This document shows, piece after piece, positions 1 through 10,770 of a stretch of 64,000 nt of DNA (the first letter of the stretch is position 1; each line of letters begins with the position of its first letter). Both the position numbers and the translations under genes were made by a program. This DNA comes from Aliirhizobium wenxiniae. GTDB taxonomy: Bacteria; Pseudomonadota; Alphaproteobacteria; Rhizobiales; Rhizobiaceae. Location: assembly GCF_014201355.1 (NCBI RefSeq), contig NZ_JACHEG010000003.1, positions 124,001 to 188,000 on the forward strand, written 5' to 3'. The notes beneath the pieces were generated by a model that was given only the letters and a program-made list of their open reading frames with translations, ran no database searches and was not told the origin of the DNA.

Positions 1-1598
1 ATAAAGGGCTGGGTCTGGGTGCCGTCACTGCAACACTGATTGCCGCGGTTCTCATCGGCCAGCTCGGCATCACCATTTCCCCGCCATTGAAGTCGACATT
101 CTTTCTGATGTTCCTTTTCGCGATCGGATATGGGGTTGGCCCCCAGTTCGTGAGAGGGATCGCGAAGGACGGAATTCCGCAAGCGATCTTTGCGGCCGTC
201 GTCTGCCTCTTCTGCCTGGGGTCGGCTTATTTCGGCGCACTCATCGCCGGTTACGACATCGGCTCTGCCGCCGGGCTTTATGCAGGTTCCCAGACGATTT
301 CGGCCTCGATGGGGCTGGCGACGGATGCCATCAACCGTCTTGGTCTTCCGCCTGAGCAGAGCAAGGCGATGCTGGATGCAATGCCTGTCGCCTATGCCGT
401 CACCTATATTTTCGGGACGGTCGGCTCCGCCATCGTCCTTGCGCTGATCGGGCCATCTCTGCTGGGCATAGATCTGGAAGCGGAATGCAAGCGTTACGAA
501 CTCGAGCATGGCGGCAAGAAGGCTCTGGGTGGTGCAGGGACTGCATGGCATCATTACGAGTTGCGCGCCTACCGGGTGAAGGAGGGGGGACGAGCCGCGG
601 GGCTGACCGTACTCGAGGCTGAACGTATGCTTCCGTCCGAACGCGTATTCATCGAACGCATCAGGCGCGACGGAAGGGTGCAGGACGCAACCGTCGATAC
701 TGTAATCGCCGCCGGCGACATTCTCGCCGTGGCAGGTCGAAGGGAAATCCTCGTCGATCTCATCGGCAGCGTGGCGGAGGAAATAAACGACCAGGAACTG
801 CTCGCAGTCCCGGCCGGCGGTGTCGATGTCTTTGTCACCAACAAGGCGGTGGACGGGAAGACGCTTGCCGAGCTTGCATCCATGCCGCTCGCACGTGGCG
901 TCTTTCTGCGCAAGATCGTTCGCGGTGCGACTGCAACCGAAATTCCTATCCTGCCGAACACCCAGGTGCAGCGCGGCGATATTCTGACGATTGTCGGGCG
1001 CACGCAGGATACCGCTGCGGCAACAAACGCTCTTGGCCGGCCGGACGCACAGACGGACATCGCCGACGTGGCCTTCATCGGCGCCGCTATCGCGATCGGC
1101 GCTTTGATCGGGGCGATGACCTACAAGGTTGGCAGCGTACCCTTGACGCTCTCGACATCCGGCGGGGCATTGATTTCTGGCCTTTTCTTCGGATGGCTTC
1201 GGTCGGTTCGTCCGACATTCGGGCGCATACCTTCGCCTACCGTCTGGTTCATGAATTCCGTCGGTCTCAACGTTTTCATCGCCGTGGTCGGCATTTCGTC
1301 GGGACCGGGCTTCGTCGCCGGTCTGCAACAGCTCGGGTTCAGCCTGTTCCTCTGGGGTGTGATGGTGACGACGGTGCCGCTGATCCTTGCGATGTATGTC
1401 GGCAAATACGTTTTCCGCTTTCATCCCGCAATCCTGCTGGGATGCTGCTCCGGCGCACGCACGACGACGGCCTCCCTCGGGATGATCAACGACCGGGCAA
1501 AAAGCCAAATTCCGGGCTTGGGCTACACCGTAACTTATGCCGTCGGAAACACATTGCTGACCATCTGGGGCATGGTTCTGGTCCTGCTTCTGGCCTGA
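1..1598 (+). CDS. AspT-family aspartate:alanine-type antiporter (5' end missing)
   Basis: The reading frame is open to the left edge, so the true start lies outside the window; the first in-frame start-like codon (TTG at 87) is internal. The product is an inner-membrane carrier of the AspT family, which exchanges an amino acid for its decarboxylation product. Two hydrophobic blocks flank a soluble centre with two TrkA-C/RCK-C-like domains (about residues 180-320 counted from TTG 87). The motifs [13 protein letters not shown] and the C-terminal [14 protein letters not shown] match the paralogue at 4561. It ends 149 bases before the decarboxylase start, so the pair is probably co-transcribed. 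The family assignment is firm; the substrate is inferred only from the neighbour. Confidence 0.9.
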   Translation, partial: KGLGLGAVTATLIAAVLIGQLGITISPPLKSTFFLMFLFAIGYGVGPQFVRGIAKDGIPQAIFAAVVCLFCLGSAYFGALIAGYDIGSAAGLYAGSQTISASMGLATDAINRLGLPPEQSKAMLDAMPVAYAVTYIFGTVGSAIVLALIGPSLLGIDLEAECKRYELEHGGKKALGGAGTAWHHYELRAYRVKEGGRAAGLTVLEAERMLPSERVFIERIRRDGRVQDATVDTVIAAGDILAVAGRREILVDLIGSVAEEINDQELLAVPAGGVDVFVTNKAVDGKTLAELASMPLARGVFLRKIVRGATATEIPILPNTQVQRGDILTIVGRTQDTAAATNALGRPDAQTDIADVAFIGAAIAIGALIGAMTYKVGSVPLTLSTSGGALISGLFFGWLRSVRPTFGRIPSPTVWFMNSVGLNVFIAVVGISSGPGFVAGLQQLGFSLFLWGVMVTTVPLILAMYVGKYVFRFHPAILLGCCSGARTTTASLGMINDRAKSQIPGLGYTVTYAVGNTLLTIWGMVLVLLLA

Positions 1599-1746
1599 AG
1601 CAGACAGGTCGGGGGTGAAGAAACTCGTCACCCTCGACGATGCGCAAGTCCTTGCATCTGCAGTTTCTTTCATCGCCAGCGGCGGGAAGCGCGGCCCGGT
1701 TCGACCGGTGCCGCCAACCATAATCGGGAAACAACGGGAGCGTGAA

Positions 1747-4488
1747 ATGTCAAATCGAAACGCACAGATCGACCAGTTCCTCCTCCTCCATTCGGCGCGT
1801 GCGGACAAATGGCGCGAACTGACGACGATGGCAGATGCCTGGGCGAAACAGCAGGGTGACAGGTTGAAGCTGGAGGCAGTCTTGAGCGCCCTGGAGGCTG
1901 TGGAGGAATATCATGCCTATCCCGGGCCTCAGCTTCTTGCCGCACTGCGGGAAAGCATTGCGGCGAATGATGCCGGCGGTGCTGCGCGATTGGCCCGACG
2001 CATCTCCAACGGACTGCTCACAGATGCATATCGCAGCCGGTCGGCGGAATGGGACGTTCACGACGAGATGTCGGCGTCGGAGGTTCCCGACATCCTGCCG
2101 CCCTCGACGAATGAGGCCAGTGAACGGCGTCCCTATTTCGAGGTCCTGTTCGTCAACAGTCAGCCGGCTGCCAGATGGCCGGCCTTCGCACGGGAAATAC
2201 GCCGGCTGCGGCGGCGCGAGGATGCATTCATCTACGAGCCGGTGATGGTCGGCTCGTTTGAAGATGCCATCTGCGCGACGATCCTCAACCCCAATATCGT
2301 CGCCGTCGTTCTCGCGGAAGGTTTTCCCTATCGCTCGCGTCACGATGCGCCGATACTGCGTTCCGTCCTTGATCCGCTCGGCGAGGTTGAGAGTGCAGAC
2401 GCTTCTGCATTGCGGCTTTCCGGTGCCCTGCGCAGGCTTCGCCCGGAACTCGACGTCTATCTGCTGTCCGATCGCGAGGTGGAAAAGATCGCAGGCGACC
2501 CCAATGCGAAGGGCGTGCGACGGGTCTTTTACGCGGTCGAAGAGATGCTCGAATTGCACCTTGCCGTATTGGAAGGTGTCTATGCGCGCTACGAGACGCC
2601 GTTCTTCGACAATCTCAAGAAATACGCCCGCCGACCGATCGGCACCTTTCATGCTCTACCGATTGCCAGAGGAAAGTCGGTCTTCAAGTCGGACTGGATC
2701 CGCGATTTCGGCGAGTTCTACGGCCTGAACCTGTTCCTGGCCGAAAGCAGTGCGACGACCGGCGGACTGGACAGTCTTCTTGAGCCAACGGGCAATATCA
2801 AACGATCTCAGGATATGGCGGCTAGGGCGTTCGGCGCTGACCACGTTTTCTTCGTTACCAACGGCACGTCAACCTCCAACAAGATGGCGGTGCAGGCGCT
2901 GTTGGCTCCGGGCGATATCGCCGTCGTCGACCGCAACTGCCACAAGTCGCATCATTACGGAATGGTTCTGTCGGGCGCGCAGCCCTATTATGTCGAAGCC
3001 TTTCCTATGACGGAATATTCGATGTACGGGGCCGTGCCGCTTGCGACGATCAAGCGGGCGCTGCTGACGTTGAAGGCAGAAGGTCGGCTACAACGGCTCA
3101 AGCTGTTGGATTTGACCAACTGCACCTTCGACGGTCATATGTACAACGTGCGGCGGGTGATGGAGGAATGCCTCGCAATCAAGCCGGATCTGATCTTCCT
3201 GTGGGACGAAGCCTGGTCCGGTTTCGCCCGCTTCTCGCCCTTCCTGCGCCCAAGAACAGCAATGGGTGCCGCGGAGGAAATCGAAGACTGGCTGCGTGAT
3301 CCGGCGTCTCTCAAGGCATTCGAAGCGCAGAAGGCGCAACTCGGTGACAATCCCGGCGATGATGCCCTGCTTGCGGCGCGCCTCATTCCTGATCCGCGTC
3401 TTGTCCGGCTTCGTGTCTACCAGACGAATTCGACCCATAAGTCAATGTCGGCTATCCGGCAGGGATCGATGCTTCTCGTCAAGGACGTCGATTTTCATAC
3501 CGTTGCCGCGCAATTCCGCGAGGCTGTGTTTACCCATGCATCGACGAGCCCCAATCAGCAACTGATCGCGAGCCTTGATGTTGCTCGCCGGCAGATGGAG
3601 CTGGAAGGCTACGGGCTGGTGATGAACGCGATCGAGATTGCACTCAAGATCCGGCGTAGCGTCAACGAGCACAAGCTGATCTCGAAGTATTTCAAGGCGC
3701 TCGATGCCGATGATATGATCCCCAAATCCTATCGTCAGTCGGGGTTTGAGGGGTATATCCGCGACGGCACGACCTGGGCGGATGCCGCCAAGGCGATGCA
3801 CGAGGACGAGTTCTATCTCGATCCGACGCGTATCACGCTTGTCTGCGGCACGGCCGGCTTCGACGGCACGCAATTCAAGGGCGTGCTGGCCGAGAAATAC
3901 GGCATCCAGCTCAACAAGACGTCCCGCAACAGTGTGCTGCTGCAATCCAACATCAACAACACCCGCAGCGATGTCGCACACCTGATCAGGGTGTTGGTCG
4001 AGATATGCCAGTCCATCGAGGAGCGCCTCTCCGATGGCGGGGAAGGCGAACGCACTGCCTTTGCTGCGCGTGTGAAATCACTCATGACGGACGTACCGGA
4101 TCTGCCCAACTTCAGCCACTTCCATGAGGCGTTTCGTCACGATGCAGGCCGCGACACGCCGGAGGGTGATATCCGGACGGCGTTCTTCAAGGCCTATGAT
4201 GCGTCGGTATGCGAATATGTGCCCCTGTTCGGTGCCGAATGTGACAAGCGGCTCAAGGACGGGCCGGAAATGGTCTCTGCAAATTTCGTTATCCCCTATC
4301 CGCCGGGCTTTCCGATCATGGTTCCGGGCCAGGTCCTGACGCAGGAGACGATCGACTTCATGCGTAAACTGGATGTGAAGGAAATCCACGGCTTCGAAAA
4401 GGCGAGGGGGCTGAAGCTTATCCGTTCAGATGCGATTGCCGTGGCAGAACGACCACGAAAGAGCAAGGACGAGAAGCGATCGCATTGA
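1747..4488 (+). CDS. Orn/Lys/Arg-type basic amino acid decarboxylase
   Basis: PLP-dependent decarboxylase of the large fold-type I ornithine/lysine/arginine family, 913 residues. The PLP lysine lies in STHKSMSAIRQG (Lys565 from this start) and the upstream acidic motif LWDEAWSGF is present. A receiver-like wing domain occupies about the first 250 residues, as in inducible acid-stress decarboxylases, and the typical C-terminal domain follows. The frame is open back to a GTG at 1615, but ATG 1747 is preceded by a GGGAG ribosome site and begins the recognisable protein. It sits between two AspT-type antiporters, which suggests a decarboxylation/antiport cycle that consumes cytoplasmic protons. 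Which amino acid is used cannot be told from sequence. Confidence 0.92.
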   Translation: MSNRNAQIDQFLLLHSARADKWRELTTMADAWAKQQGDRLKLEAVLSALEAVEEYHAYPGPQLLAALRESIAANDAGGAARLARRISNGLLTDAYRSRSAEWDVHDEMSASEVPDILPPSTNEASERRPYFEVLFVNSQPAARWPAFAREIRRLRRREDAFIYEPVMVGSFEDAICATILNPNIVAVVLAEGFPYRSRHDAPILRSVLDPLGEVESADASALRLSGALRRLRPELDVYLLSDREVEKIAGDPNAKGVRRVFYAVEEMLELHLAVLEGVYARYETPFFDNLKKYARRPIGTFHALPIARGKSVFKSDWIRDFGEFYGLNLFLAESSATTGGLDSLLEPTGNIKRSQDMAARAFGADHVFFVTNGTSTSNKMAVQALLAPGDIAVVDRNCHKSHHYGMVLSGAQPYYVEAFPMTEYSMYGAVPLATIKRALLTLKAEGRLQRLKLLDLTNCTFDGHMYNVRRVMEECLAIKPDLIFLWDEAWSGFARFSPFLRPRTAMGAAEEIEDWLRDPASLKAFEAQKAQLGDNPGDDALLAARLIPDPRLVRLRVYQTNSTHKSMSAIRQGSMLLVKDVDFHTVAAQFREAVFTHASTSPNQQLIASLDVARRQMELEGYGLVMNAIEIALKIRRSVNEHKLISKYFKALDADDMIPKSYRQSGFEGYIRDGTTWADAAKAMHEDEFYLDPTRITLVCGTAGFDGTQFKGVLAEKYGIQLNKTSRNSVLLQSNINNTRSDVAHLIRVLVEICQSIEERLSDGGEGERTAFAARVKSLMTDVPDLPNFSHFHEAFRHDAGRDTPEGDIRTAFFKAYDASVCEYVPLFGAECDKRLKDGPEMVSANFVIPYPPGFPIMVPGQVLTQETIDFMRKLDVKEIHGFEKARGLKLIRSDAIAVAERPRKSKDEKRSH

Positions 4489-4560
4489 GAATGGTACCGG
4501 ATCTTAGGCGTCGGGCATTCTGGCCCGGCGCGTTCCGGGAACAGACAAGGCTGGTTTTCA

Positions 4561-6252
4561 ATGGTCTGGACCGAACAATTCCTTATCAGGTATCCCGAAC
4601 TGGCGGTGTTCCTCGCGATCAGCATCGGCTATCTGATCGGGACCTTCAAGATTGCGGGCTTTAGCCTGGGGCCTGTGACCGGTTCACTGTTTGCCGGTAT
4701 TGCGATCGGACAGCTGGCCGATGTGCCGATTGCCTCCATGGCAAAGTCCTTCCTGTTTCTCCTTTTTCTCTTCGGAACAGGCTATTCGGTCGGCCCGCAG
4801 TTCATGAAGTCGATCAGGCGAGACGGGCTGAAGCCTATGTTGCTCGCCGTGGTGGTCACCGTCACCGGGCTGGGCATGGCGATTACCATCGCCAGACTGC
4901 TGGATCTCGATCCCGGCTTCGCGGCAGGTCTTCTCTCTGGATCACTGACGGAAAGTCCGGCGATCGGCACTGCCGCCGAGGCGATCAATGCATTGCCGCT
5001 ACCCGATGCGGAGCGCCAACGTCTTGTGGCGCATATCGCTGTGGCTGATGCGGTATGTTACGTCTTCGGCGCCTTAGGCGTGATCCTCTTCTGCAGTGTC
5101 GTCGCTCCCCGGCTGCTCGGGATCGACCTGTCTGCCGAAGCGCTGAAACTCGAACGTGAACTGGGTATCGTCCGCCGATCCGAGGGAGTGGCGTCCGCAT
5201 GGCGCCGGTTCGAGTTGCGGGCATATCGGGTTGCCGAAAACGGACTGGTCGCGGGTCTCTCCATCGCTGCCGCCGAACGGCAGGCTTCGGGCGAGAGACT
5301 GTTCATTCACAGGCTGCGTCGAGGCGATGCCCTGATCGATGCGACACCCTCGACGGTGATCGTTCCTGGCGATGTTCTTGCCGTCTCGGGTGAGCGCGCA
5401 AAACTCGTGAGGTTGATCGGCCCGCATGCCGAGGAGATCGAGGACCAGGCTCTGCTCGATATGCCGGTCGTCTCCACCGACGTCATATTGACCAACCGCG
5501 ATCTCGATGGGCGAACGATTACACAATTGGGAGAGGGAAACCTCGCCCATGGCCTCTACCTGCGCGGGGTGACCCGTGGTGGAAACGAGGTGCCGATCGC
5601 GCCCGGCGTTACCGTGCAGCGTGGCGATATTGTCGGACTTGTCGGGCCGGAAGCGGTGGTCGGCAAAGCTGCCCGACAAATCGGAACAGTCATATCCGCG
5701 ACGCAGACGACGGACTTCTTCGTCCTGGGACTGGGGATTTTCCTAGGTGGGCTTGTCGGCGTCATTGTGACGTTTCCGGTCGGCGGCATGCAGATCTCGC
5801 TCAGCACCAGCGTCGGTGCCTTGTTATCAGGCCTGTTGGTTGGACATTTGCGCACGCGCTTCCCGCTTTTCGGTCGAATACCGGACGCAGGTGTCTCGCT
5901 GATGACCGGCCTGGGGCTTTCGGCGTTCGTGGCTATGATCGGTCTGCATGCCGGACCTGTCTTCTTCTCGGCGATCGCGGAAGCGGGACTGGGTCTTCTT
6001 TTCGGAGGCATGATCGTGACGATAACGCCGTTGATCGTCGGGCTGTATTTCGGCCGCTATGTCCTCAAGATGAACCCCATCCTGCTTCTTGGCGGACTTG
6101 CGGGGGCGCAGACGATGACGGCGGCCATGGCGGCAGTTCAGGAACGTTCAGGCAGCACAGTCGCGGTGCTCGGGTATACGCCGGCAGTGCCGCTTGGCCA
6201 CATCCTGCTGACCACCTGGGGAAGCGTAATCGTCAATGTGATCGCAGGGTAG
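4561..6252 (+). CDS. AspT-family aspartate:alanine-type antiporter
   Basis: Complete 563-residue inner-membrane antiporter, a paralogue of the truncated gene at the left edge. The N-terminal half has about five hydrophobic segments (motif GTGYSVGPQF near residue 80). Two TrkA-C domains follow at roughly 205-375, then a second membrane half ending in GLAGAQTMTAAMAAVQ. This is the usual AspT architecture. Together with the adjacent decarboxylase it probably imports an amino acid and exports the product. Two antiporters beside one decarboxylase may mean two substrates or a heteromeric carrier. The 72-base gap from the decarboxylase fits an operon. The family is secure; the direction and substrate of exchange are inference. 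Confidence 0.93.
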   Translation: MVWTEQFLIRYPELAVFLAISIGYLIGTFKIAGFSLGPVTGSLFAGIAIGQLADVPIASMAKSFLFLLFLFGTGYSVGPQFMKSIRRDGLKPMLLAVVVTVTGLGMAITIARLLDLDPGFAAGLLSGSLTESPAIGTAAEAINALPLPDAERQRLVAHIAVADAVCYVFGALGVILFCSVVAPRLLGIDLSAEALKLERELGIVRRSEGVASAWRRFELRAYRVAENGLVAGLSIAAAERQASGERLFIHRLRRGDALIDATPSTVIVPGDVLAVSGERAKLVRLIGPHAEEIEDQALLDMPVVSTDVILTNRDLDGRTITQLGEGNLAHGLYLRGVTRGGNEVPIAPGVTVQRGDIVGLVGPEAVVGKAARQIGTVISATQTTDFFVLGLGIFLGGLVGVIVTFPVGGMQISLSTSVGALLSGLLVGHLRTRFPLFGRIPDAGVSLMTGLGLSAFVAMIGLHAGPVFFSAIAEAGLGLLFGGMIVTITPLIVGLYFGRYVLKMNPILLLGGLAGAQTMTAAMAAVQERSGSTVAVLGYTPAVPLGHILLTTWGSVIVNVIAG

Positions 6253-6341
6253 GGATCGTCGATGCCGGGCGACCTCGTGCGTGAATATCCGGTTTGGCGG
6301 GAGACAGGCAGTTTCCGCCACGATTGTAAGGAACGGTAACG

Positions 6342-8048
6342 ATGATCGGGCCATCACCCTCTGGCAGCACTGCCGATCTGTCCCCCGCTGGAAGCATCCG
6401 GCGAGATGTCATTGCTGGCTTGACGGCGGCGGCTGTCGTTCTGCCGAAGGCCATGGCCTACGCGACGGTTGCCGGATTGCCTGTGATCGTCGGCCTTTAT
6501 ACGGCATTCGTGCCGATGATCATCTATGCTTTTCTCGGTTCGTCACGGGTGTTGAGCGTCAGTTCGACGACAACCATCGCAATCCTGACCGCAGCTGAGT
6601 TGCAGTTAGTCGTACCCGATGGCGATCCAAGCAAGCTCATCGTCGCCACTGCGACCTTCACGGCTTTGACGGGCGCGCTGCTGCTCATTGCGTCCGGTTT
6701 ACGGTTGGGCTTCGTTGCCAATTTCATCTCGGTGCCGGTGCTGACTGGGTTCAAGGCCGGCATAGGGCTGGTAATCATCCTGGATCAGTTGCCGAAGCTA
6801 TTCGGGCTTCACATCACCAAGGCCGGCTTCTTCAGAGACATATTGGCGTTTGTGGAGCAGCTTCCCCAAGCATCGGTAATCACCGCAATTGTCGGATTGA
6901 CCGCTCTTCTCCTGTTGTTATTGGTGGAATGGATCCGCCCTCACTCTCCGGCGCCGCTTGCTGTCGTCGGGGGCGCGATTGCCGCCTCATGGATGTTGGG
7001 CTTGAGCGACAGAGGAGTTGCCATTATCGGCGAGATTCCGCGGGCGCTGCCAACGGTGACCGTGCCCGATCTCGATCTGGTCATGATGCTGTTGCCTGGG
7101 GCGATCGGTGTGGCACTGATGAGTTTCACCGAGACCGCGGCCGCAGGACGCGCTTTCGCAATTTCTTCGGATCCTCCAATCCGCCCTAATCGCGAGTTGT
7201 TCGCCATCGGTGCGTCCAATCTCGGAGGCGCATTTTTCGGCGCCATGCCAGCCGGGGGCGGGACGTCGCAAACCGCGGTCGTACGTGCAGTCGGAGGGCA
7301 AACCCAGCGCGCCTCACTGGTCACGGCCGCCGTCTCCGTTGCGACGATGCTGGTACTCGCCCCCTTGCTGGGGCTTTTGCCTCAAGCAGCGCTTTCTGCA
7401 ATCGTCATCGTCTATTCACTCGGTCTGATCCGGCCCAGTGAGTTCAGAAGCATACTCCAGGTTCGGCGGATGGAATTTCGCTGGGCCTTGGCTGCGCTGG
7501 TGGGGGTGCTGTTCTTTGGCACGCTCCAGGGTATCGTTGTCGCGATAATCGTCTCTCTGCTCGGCCTATCCAGCCAATCCGCAAACCCACGCATACATGT
7601 AATAGGTCGTGCTCGCGGAGACAGGGCCTTGCGGCCTGTTTCGGACAAGGACGATGAAGAGAATATTGTGGATGGGCTATTGATCCTGCGCCCGGAAGGG
7701 CGGCTGTTCTTCGCCAATGTGCAGCAGGTTGCCGATCGGATCCGCGACCTCGTGCTGCAAAGAAAGCCGAAGGTCCTGTTGCTGGATCTGAGCAGGGTGT
7801 TCGATATTGAATATTCCGCGATGCAGATGGTGATCGCGAGCGATCGAAATCTCGCGGATCAGGGAGTGACATTATGGCTCGCGAGCCTCAACCCCGATGT
7901 ACTCGACTATGTCCGCGCGTCAGGATTCGCTGAACATCTCGGCGACAGCCGTATGTTCAAGCGTGTGGATGACGGGGTTCGCCACTTCCAGCACAGTATC
8001 GAGGCCTCTGTCTCAAGCCCGGTGAAACTCGATCCGCATGACAGCTGA
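6342..8048 (+). CDS. SulP-family anion transporter with STAS domain
   Basis: Inner-membrane SulP (SLC26-type) transporter of 568 residues. The N-terminal PKAMAYATVAGLP motif and roughly ten to twelve hydrophobic segments are followed by a C-terminal STAS domain (about residues 440-560, with LLLDLSRVFDIEYSAMQMV). Family members carry sulfate, bicarbonate or dicarboxylates by proton or sodium coupling; the substrate here is not determinable. The start at 6342 has AAGGAA upstream. It follows the second antiporter by 89 bases and may be the last gene of the acid-response operon, where bicarbonate or anion transport would make sense. Confidence 0.9.
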   Translation: MIGPSPSGSTADLSPAGSIRRDVIAGLTAAAVVLPKAMAYATVAGLPVIVGLYTAFVPMIIYAFLGSSRVLSVSSTTTIAILTAAELQLVVPDGDPSKLIVATATFTALTGALLLIASGLRLGFVANFISVPVLTGFKAGIGLVIILDQLPKLFGLHITKAGFFRDILAFVEQLPQASVITAIVGLTALLLLLLVEWIRPHSPAPLAVVGGAIAASWMLGLSDRGVAIIGEIPRALPTVTVPDLDLVMMLLPGAIGVALMSFTETAAAGRAFAISSDPPIRPNRELFAIGASNLGGAFFGAMPAGGGTSQTAVVRAVGGQTQRASLVTAAVSVATMLVLAPLLGLLPQAALSAIVIVYSLGLIRPSEFRSILQVRRMEFRWALAALVGVLFFGTLQGIVVAIIVSLLGLSSQSANPRIHVIGRARGDRALRPVSDKDDEENIVDGLLILRPEGRLFFANVQQVADRIRDLVLQRKPKVLLLDLSRVFDIEYSAMQMVIASDRNLADQGVTLWLASLNPDVLDYVRASGFAEHLGDSRMFKRVDDGVRHFQHSIEASVSSPVKLDPHDS

Positions 8049-8116
8049 AAGAGAGAGCGGAACCGCGAATATGTGATTGCCGATCAGCACTTTATATAGG
8101 AAACGGGGCATCCTTC

Positions 8117-8563
8117 ATGTTCATGGTCATCCTTCTTTCTGCCGGCATACTGTTTTTCACCATCATCATTCACGGGCTGGTCGTGACATGTCTGTACAGC
8201 CTGTGCATAGGCGCGGTCAGAAATGCCCGAAATCTATCCGGCGTAGCCCGGCTTTGCCTCACCTACGTCTTTGTCTTGGGGTTTGTTTTTGCTCATTTTT
8301 TTGAAATCGTCATCTGGGCTGTGGCTTACCGGGCATTGGGTGCGCTCGAAAGCATGGAGGAGGCCGTCTATTTTTCGGCCGTCACTTTTGCAACAATTGG
8401 CTATGGCGACGTCACGCTTTCCGGTGGCTGGAGGATCGGCAGTGCGATCGAAGGCGTGAATGGCATCCTCCTTTTCGGCTGGACGACAGCATTCCTTTTC
8501 AAGGTTTCGGGAACGCTCTGGTTCATTGAAGACAATGAGAAGCCAAAGCCGGGTCAGAGATAA
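8117..8563 (+). CDS. Small two-TM potassium channel-type protein
   Basis: A 148-residue membrane protein with the K+ channel pore signature TIGYGDV near residue 95 between hydrophobic segments (Ion_trans_2/Kir-like pore family). The layout is two N-terminal hydrophobic stretches, the pore loop, then a last helix, with no cytoplasmic RCK or cyclic-nucleotide domain. The selectivity filter indicates K+ conduction by a tetramer. It lies between SulP and MscS genes on the same strand, in keeping with an ion and osmotic homeostasis block. Promoter arrangement is unknown. Confidence 0.85.
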   Translation: MFMVILLSAGILFFTIIIHGLVVTCLYSLCIGAVRNARNLSGVARLCLTYVFVLGFVFAHFFEIVIWAVAYRALGALESMEEAVYFSAVTFATIGYGDVTLSGGWRIGSAIEGVNGILLFGWTTAFLFKVSGTLWFIEDNEKPKPGQR

Positions 8564-8713
8564 ACATCTACGGTGTCAAAGAGCGACACATGGAGCATGC
8601 CAGTTCGTACGGCTCGCCAGTAGGTTACGGTATTCTACGTATACGCAGGCAACGTCCGGGATATCATTCGGGGCAATAATTTTTGCTGAGTAGCTATCCA
8701 GGACGTACGCATA

Positions 8714-10648
8714 ATGAAGTGGCTGGCGCTATCGCTGTTCCTGCTTTTAGCCGCCGCGCCTGCCTATTCGCAGCCGGCGCCCCCTCTGCCCGAAAAGATC
8801 GAAGCGCTTACAACACTGCTTCAGGATCCCGAGGTCCAGTCCTGGATCAAGCGGGCCGAGGATAAAAGCACGCCGTCTCCGACACCGTCTTCCGAACCTT
8901 CGATCTCGACGTGGGAAACGGCCATCCGGACCCGCATGGACAGGATTGCTGCGGCAATCCCCCGAATCCCAGCTGAAGTTCTGAAGGCTGCCAAACGCGT
9001 CAGGGAGGATGCTGTCTCCAACGGATACGCACCGGTCTTCCTGATGTTTTCTGGGCTCATCCTTGTCGGAATGATTGTTGAGCGGCTTTATCTTCGCATG
9101 CGGTCACATGCCGACAATGGCATTTACGGCCTGCTGTCCGTTTTCGTTTTTGCCGTGCCGCTGGCCATCATATTCTTCGCCGTTCACTGGCCGCCACTTG
9201 TGCGTGTGGCTCTGCTTGTCTACCTGATTGCCTTCGTGGGCTTTCGGTTGGCTTCTGCATTGGTTGTGCTTGCAGTCCCAAGGGAGGGCCTGATACGGGC
9301 ACAGATTCTAGTGGGAGCAGCAGTGCTGGCGATCGCGAATTCGGTCGCCGGTTCTCTGATCGGTATCGATCAGGACGTAGTGGATGCCCTGTCTTATCTC
9401 AGCTCGATCCTCCTTCTGGCCTTGCTGCTGGAGGCTGTCTGGTCGGTGCGGACGCGCAGCCTGCAACGTAGGTTCACGTTGACTTTTGCCATGGTCGTCA
9501 TCTGGGCGCTTTGGTGTCTGGGATTAAAGGGGCTTTTCTGGATCGGGGCTTTTGCGCTGATCCTGCCTGCTACGCTCCAGTCAGTGGGAAAAGCAGCACT
9601 GCGTCTGGTGCCGAATGCCACAGGGATGCGGAGCGTGCTTATCACACGCGGTGCGCGTGCCGCGATCATCGTCGTTGCCTTGGCTTGGCTCGTTTTTGTC
9701 TGGAAGATGAATCCGGAAGGACTTGCGCAGCGGGATCCTGCACTCTCGGCGGTCTTTTATGGGCTGTTGAAAAGTGTCGCAGTCGTGCTTGTTGCCGATC
9801 TCCTGTGGCACATGGCGAAATGCTGGATCGACGGACAGCTCGTCACAAGTGACGAGACAGGTTTGACACCACAGGAAACGTCGCGTCGCGGGCGTCTGCG
9901 CACCTTGCTTCCGATACTGCGAAATGCGCTGGCAGCGGTCGGCCTGACGATAACCGTGCTTCTCGTCCTGGCGGAACTCGGGGTGGAGATCGGCCCGCTG
10001 ATTGCCGGAGCAGGGGTTTTCGGGGTTGCGATCGGCTTTGGCTCGCAGACCTTGGTGAAGGATGTGATCAGCGGTGTTTTTTATATGCTCGACGACGCGT
10101 TCAGGGTCGGAGAATACATTCAGGCGAAGAGTTACAAGGGCACCGTGGAGGGCTTCAGCCTCAGGTCTGTCCGTCTCCGCCACCACCGGGGGCCTATTTT
10201 TACCGTCCCATTCGGCGAACTCGGTGCGGTGGAGAACATGAGCCGGGATTGGGGTGTGGTGAAATTCCGCATTTCTGTCGGTTTCGACGCCGATGTCGAG
10301 AAGGCGCGGAAATTGACGAAAAGGATCGGTGCGACAATGCTGGAGGATCCCGAGTTCGGCCCCATTTTCATCGAACCCTTGAAGATGAAGGGCGTCGAGG
10401 AATTCGGCGATTACGGAATGGTGCTGAGCTTCGGGATGACGCTCAAGCCTTCTCCGATGCAGTCCTTCATCCGAAGGCGTGCAAACCTTCTGTTGCGTGA
10501 GGCTTTCGTCTCGAACGGAATTCAGTTCGCACAGCCGACGGTGAATGTCGGAGGAGAGGGGGCTGCGGGCAATGCGTCTGCGGCAGCATTACAGGCCTTG
10601 AACAAGAACACACAGCCAGCCGCAACCATCGATGGAAACCCGCCATGA
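8714..10648 (+). CDS. MscS-family mechanosensitive channel
   Basis: Inner-membrane mechanosensitive channel, 644 residues. A cleavable signal peptide (hydrophobic run, then AYSQ near residue 20) precedes a periplasmic segment and many membrane helices. The conserved pore helix and beta domain follow: GVFGVAIGFGSQTLVKDV, then the FRVGEYIQ region at about 430-475. The C-terminal alpha/beta domain ends near 600. The size and extra N-terminal helices resemble the YbiO-like large MscS group rather than the 286-residue core MscS. It releases solutes on hypo-osmotic shock. A low-complexity Ala/Asn tail ends the protein. Confidence 0.92.
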   Translation: MKWLALSLFLLLAAAPAYSQPAPPLPEKIEALTTLLQDPEVQSWIKRAEDKSTPSPTPSSEPSISTWETAIRTRMDRIAAAIPRIPAEVLKAAKRVREDAVSNGYAPVFLMFSGLILVGMIVERLYLRMRSHADNGIYGLLSVFVFAVPLAIIFFAVHWPPLVRVALLVYLIAFVGFRLASALVVLAVPREGLIRAQILVGAAVLAIANSVAGSLIGIDQDVVDALSYLSSILLLALLLEAVWSVRTRSLQRRFTLTFAMVVIWALWCLGLKGLFWIGAFALILPATLQSVGKAALRLVPNATGMRSVLITRGARAAIIVVALAWLVFVWKMNPEGLAQRDPALSAVFYGLLKSVAVVLVADLLWHMAKCWIDGQLVTSDETGLTPQETSRRGRLRTLLPILRNALAAVGLTITVLLVLAELGVEIGPLIAGAGVFGVAIGFGSQTLVKDVISGVFYMLDDAFRVGEYIQAKSYKGTVEGFSLRSVRLRHHRGPIFTVPFGELGAVENMSRDWGVVKFRISVGFDADVEKARKLTKRIGATMLEDPEFGPIFIEPLKMKGVEEFGDYGMVLSFGMTLKPSPMQSFIRRRANLLLREAFVSNGIQFAQPTVNVGGEGAAGNASAAALQALNKNTQPAATIDGNPP

Positions 10649-10770
10649 CTGCGAGGCCGCTCTAATGAACGGGCGCCAATCAGGAATGAAACCGGAAGCC
10701 GGTGATTTTCGGTGGTGGAGGCGAGAAGTAACTGGCAACGATTTCTGGTTCGTCTGCGAGGTAACGGATT

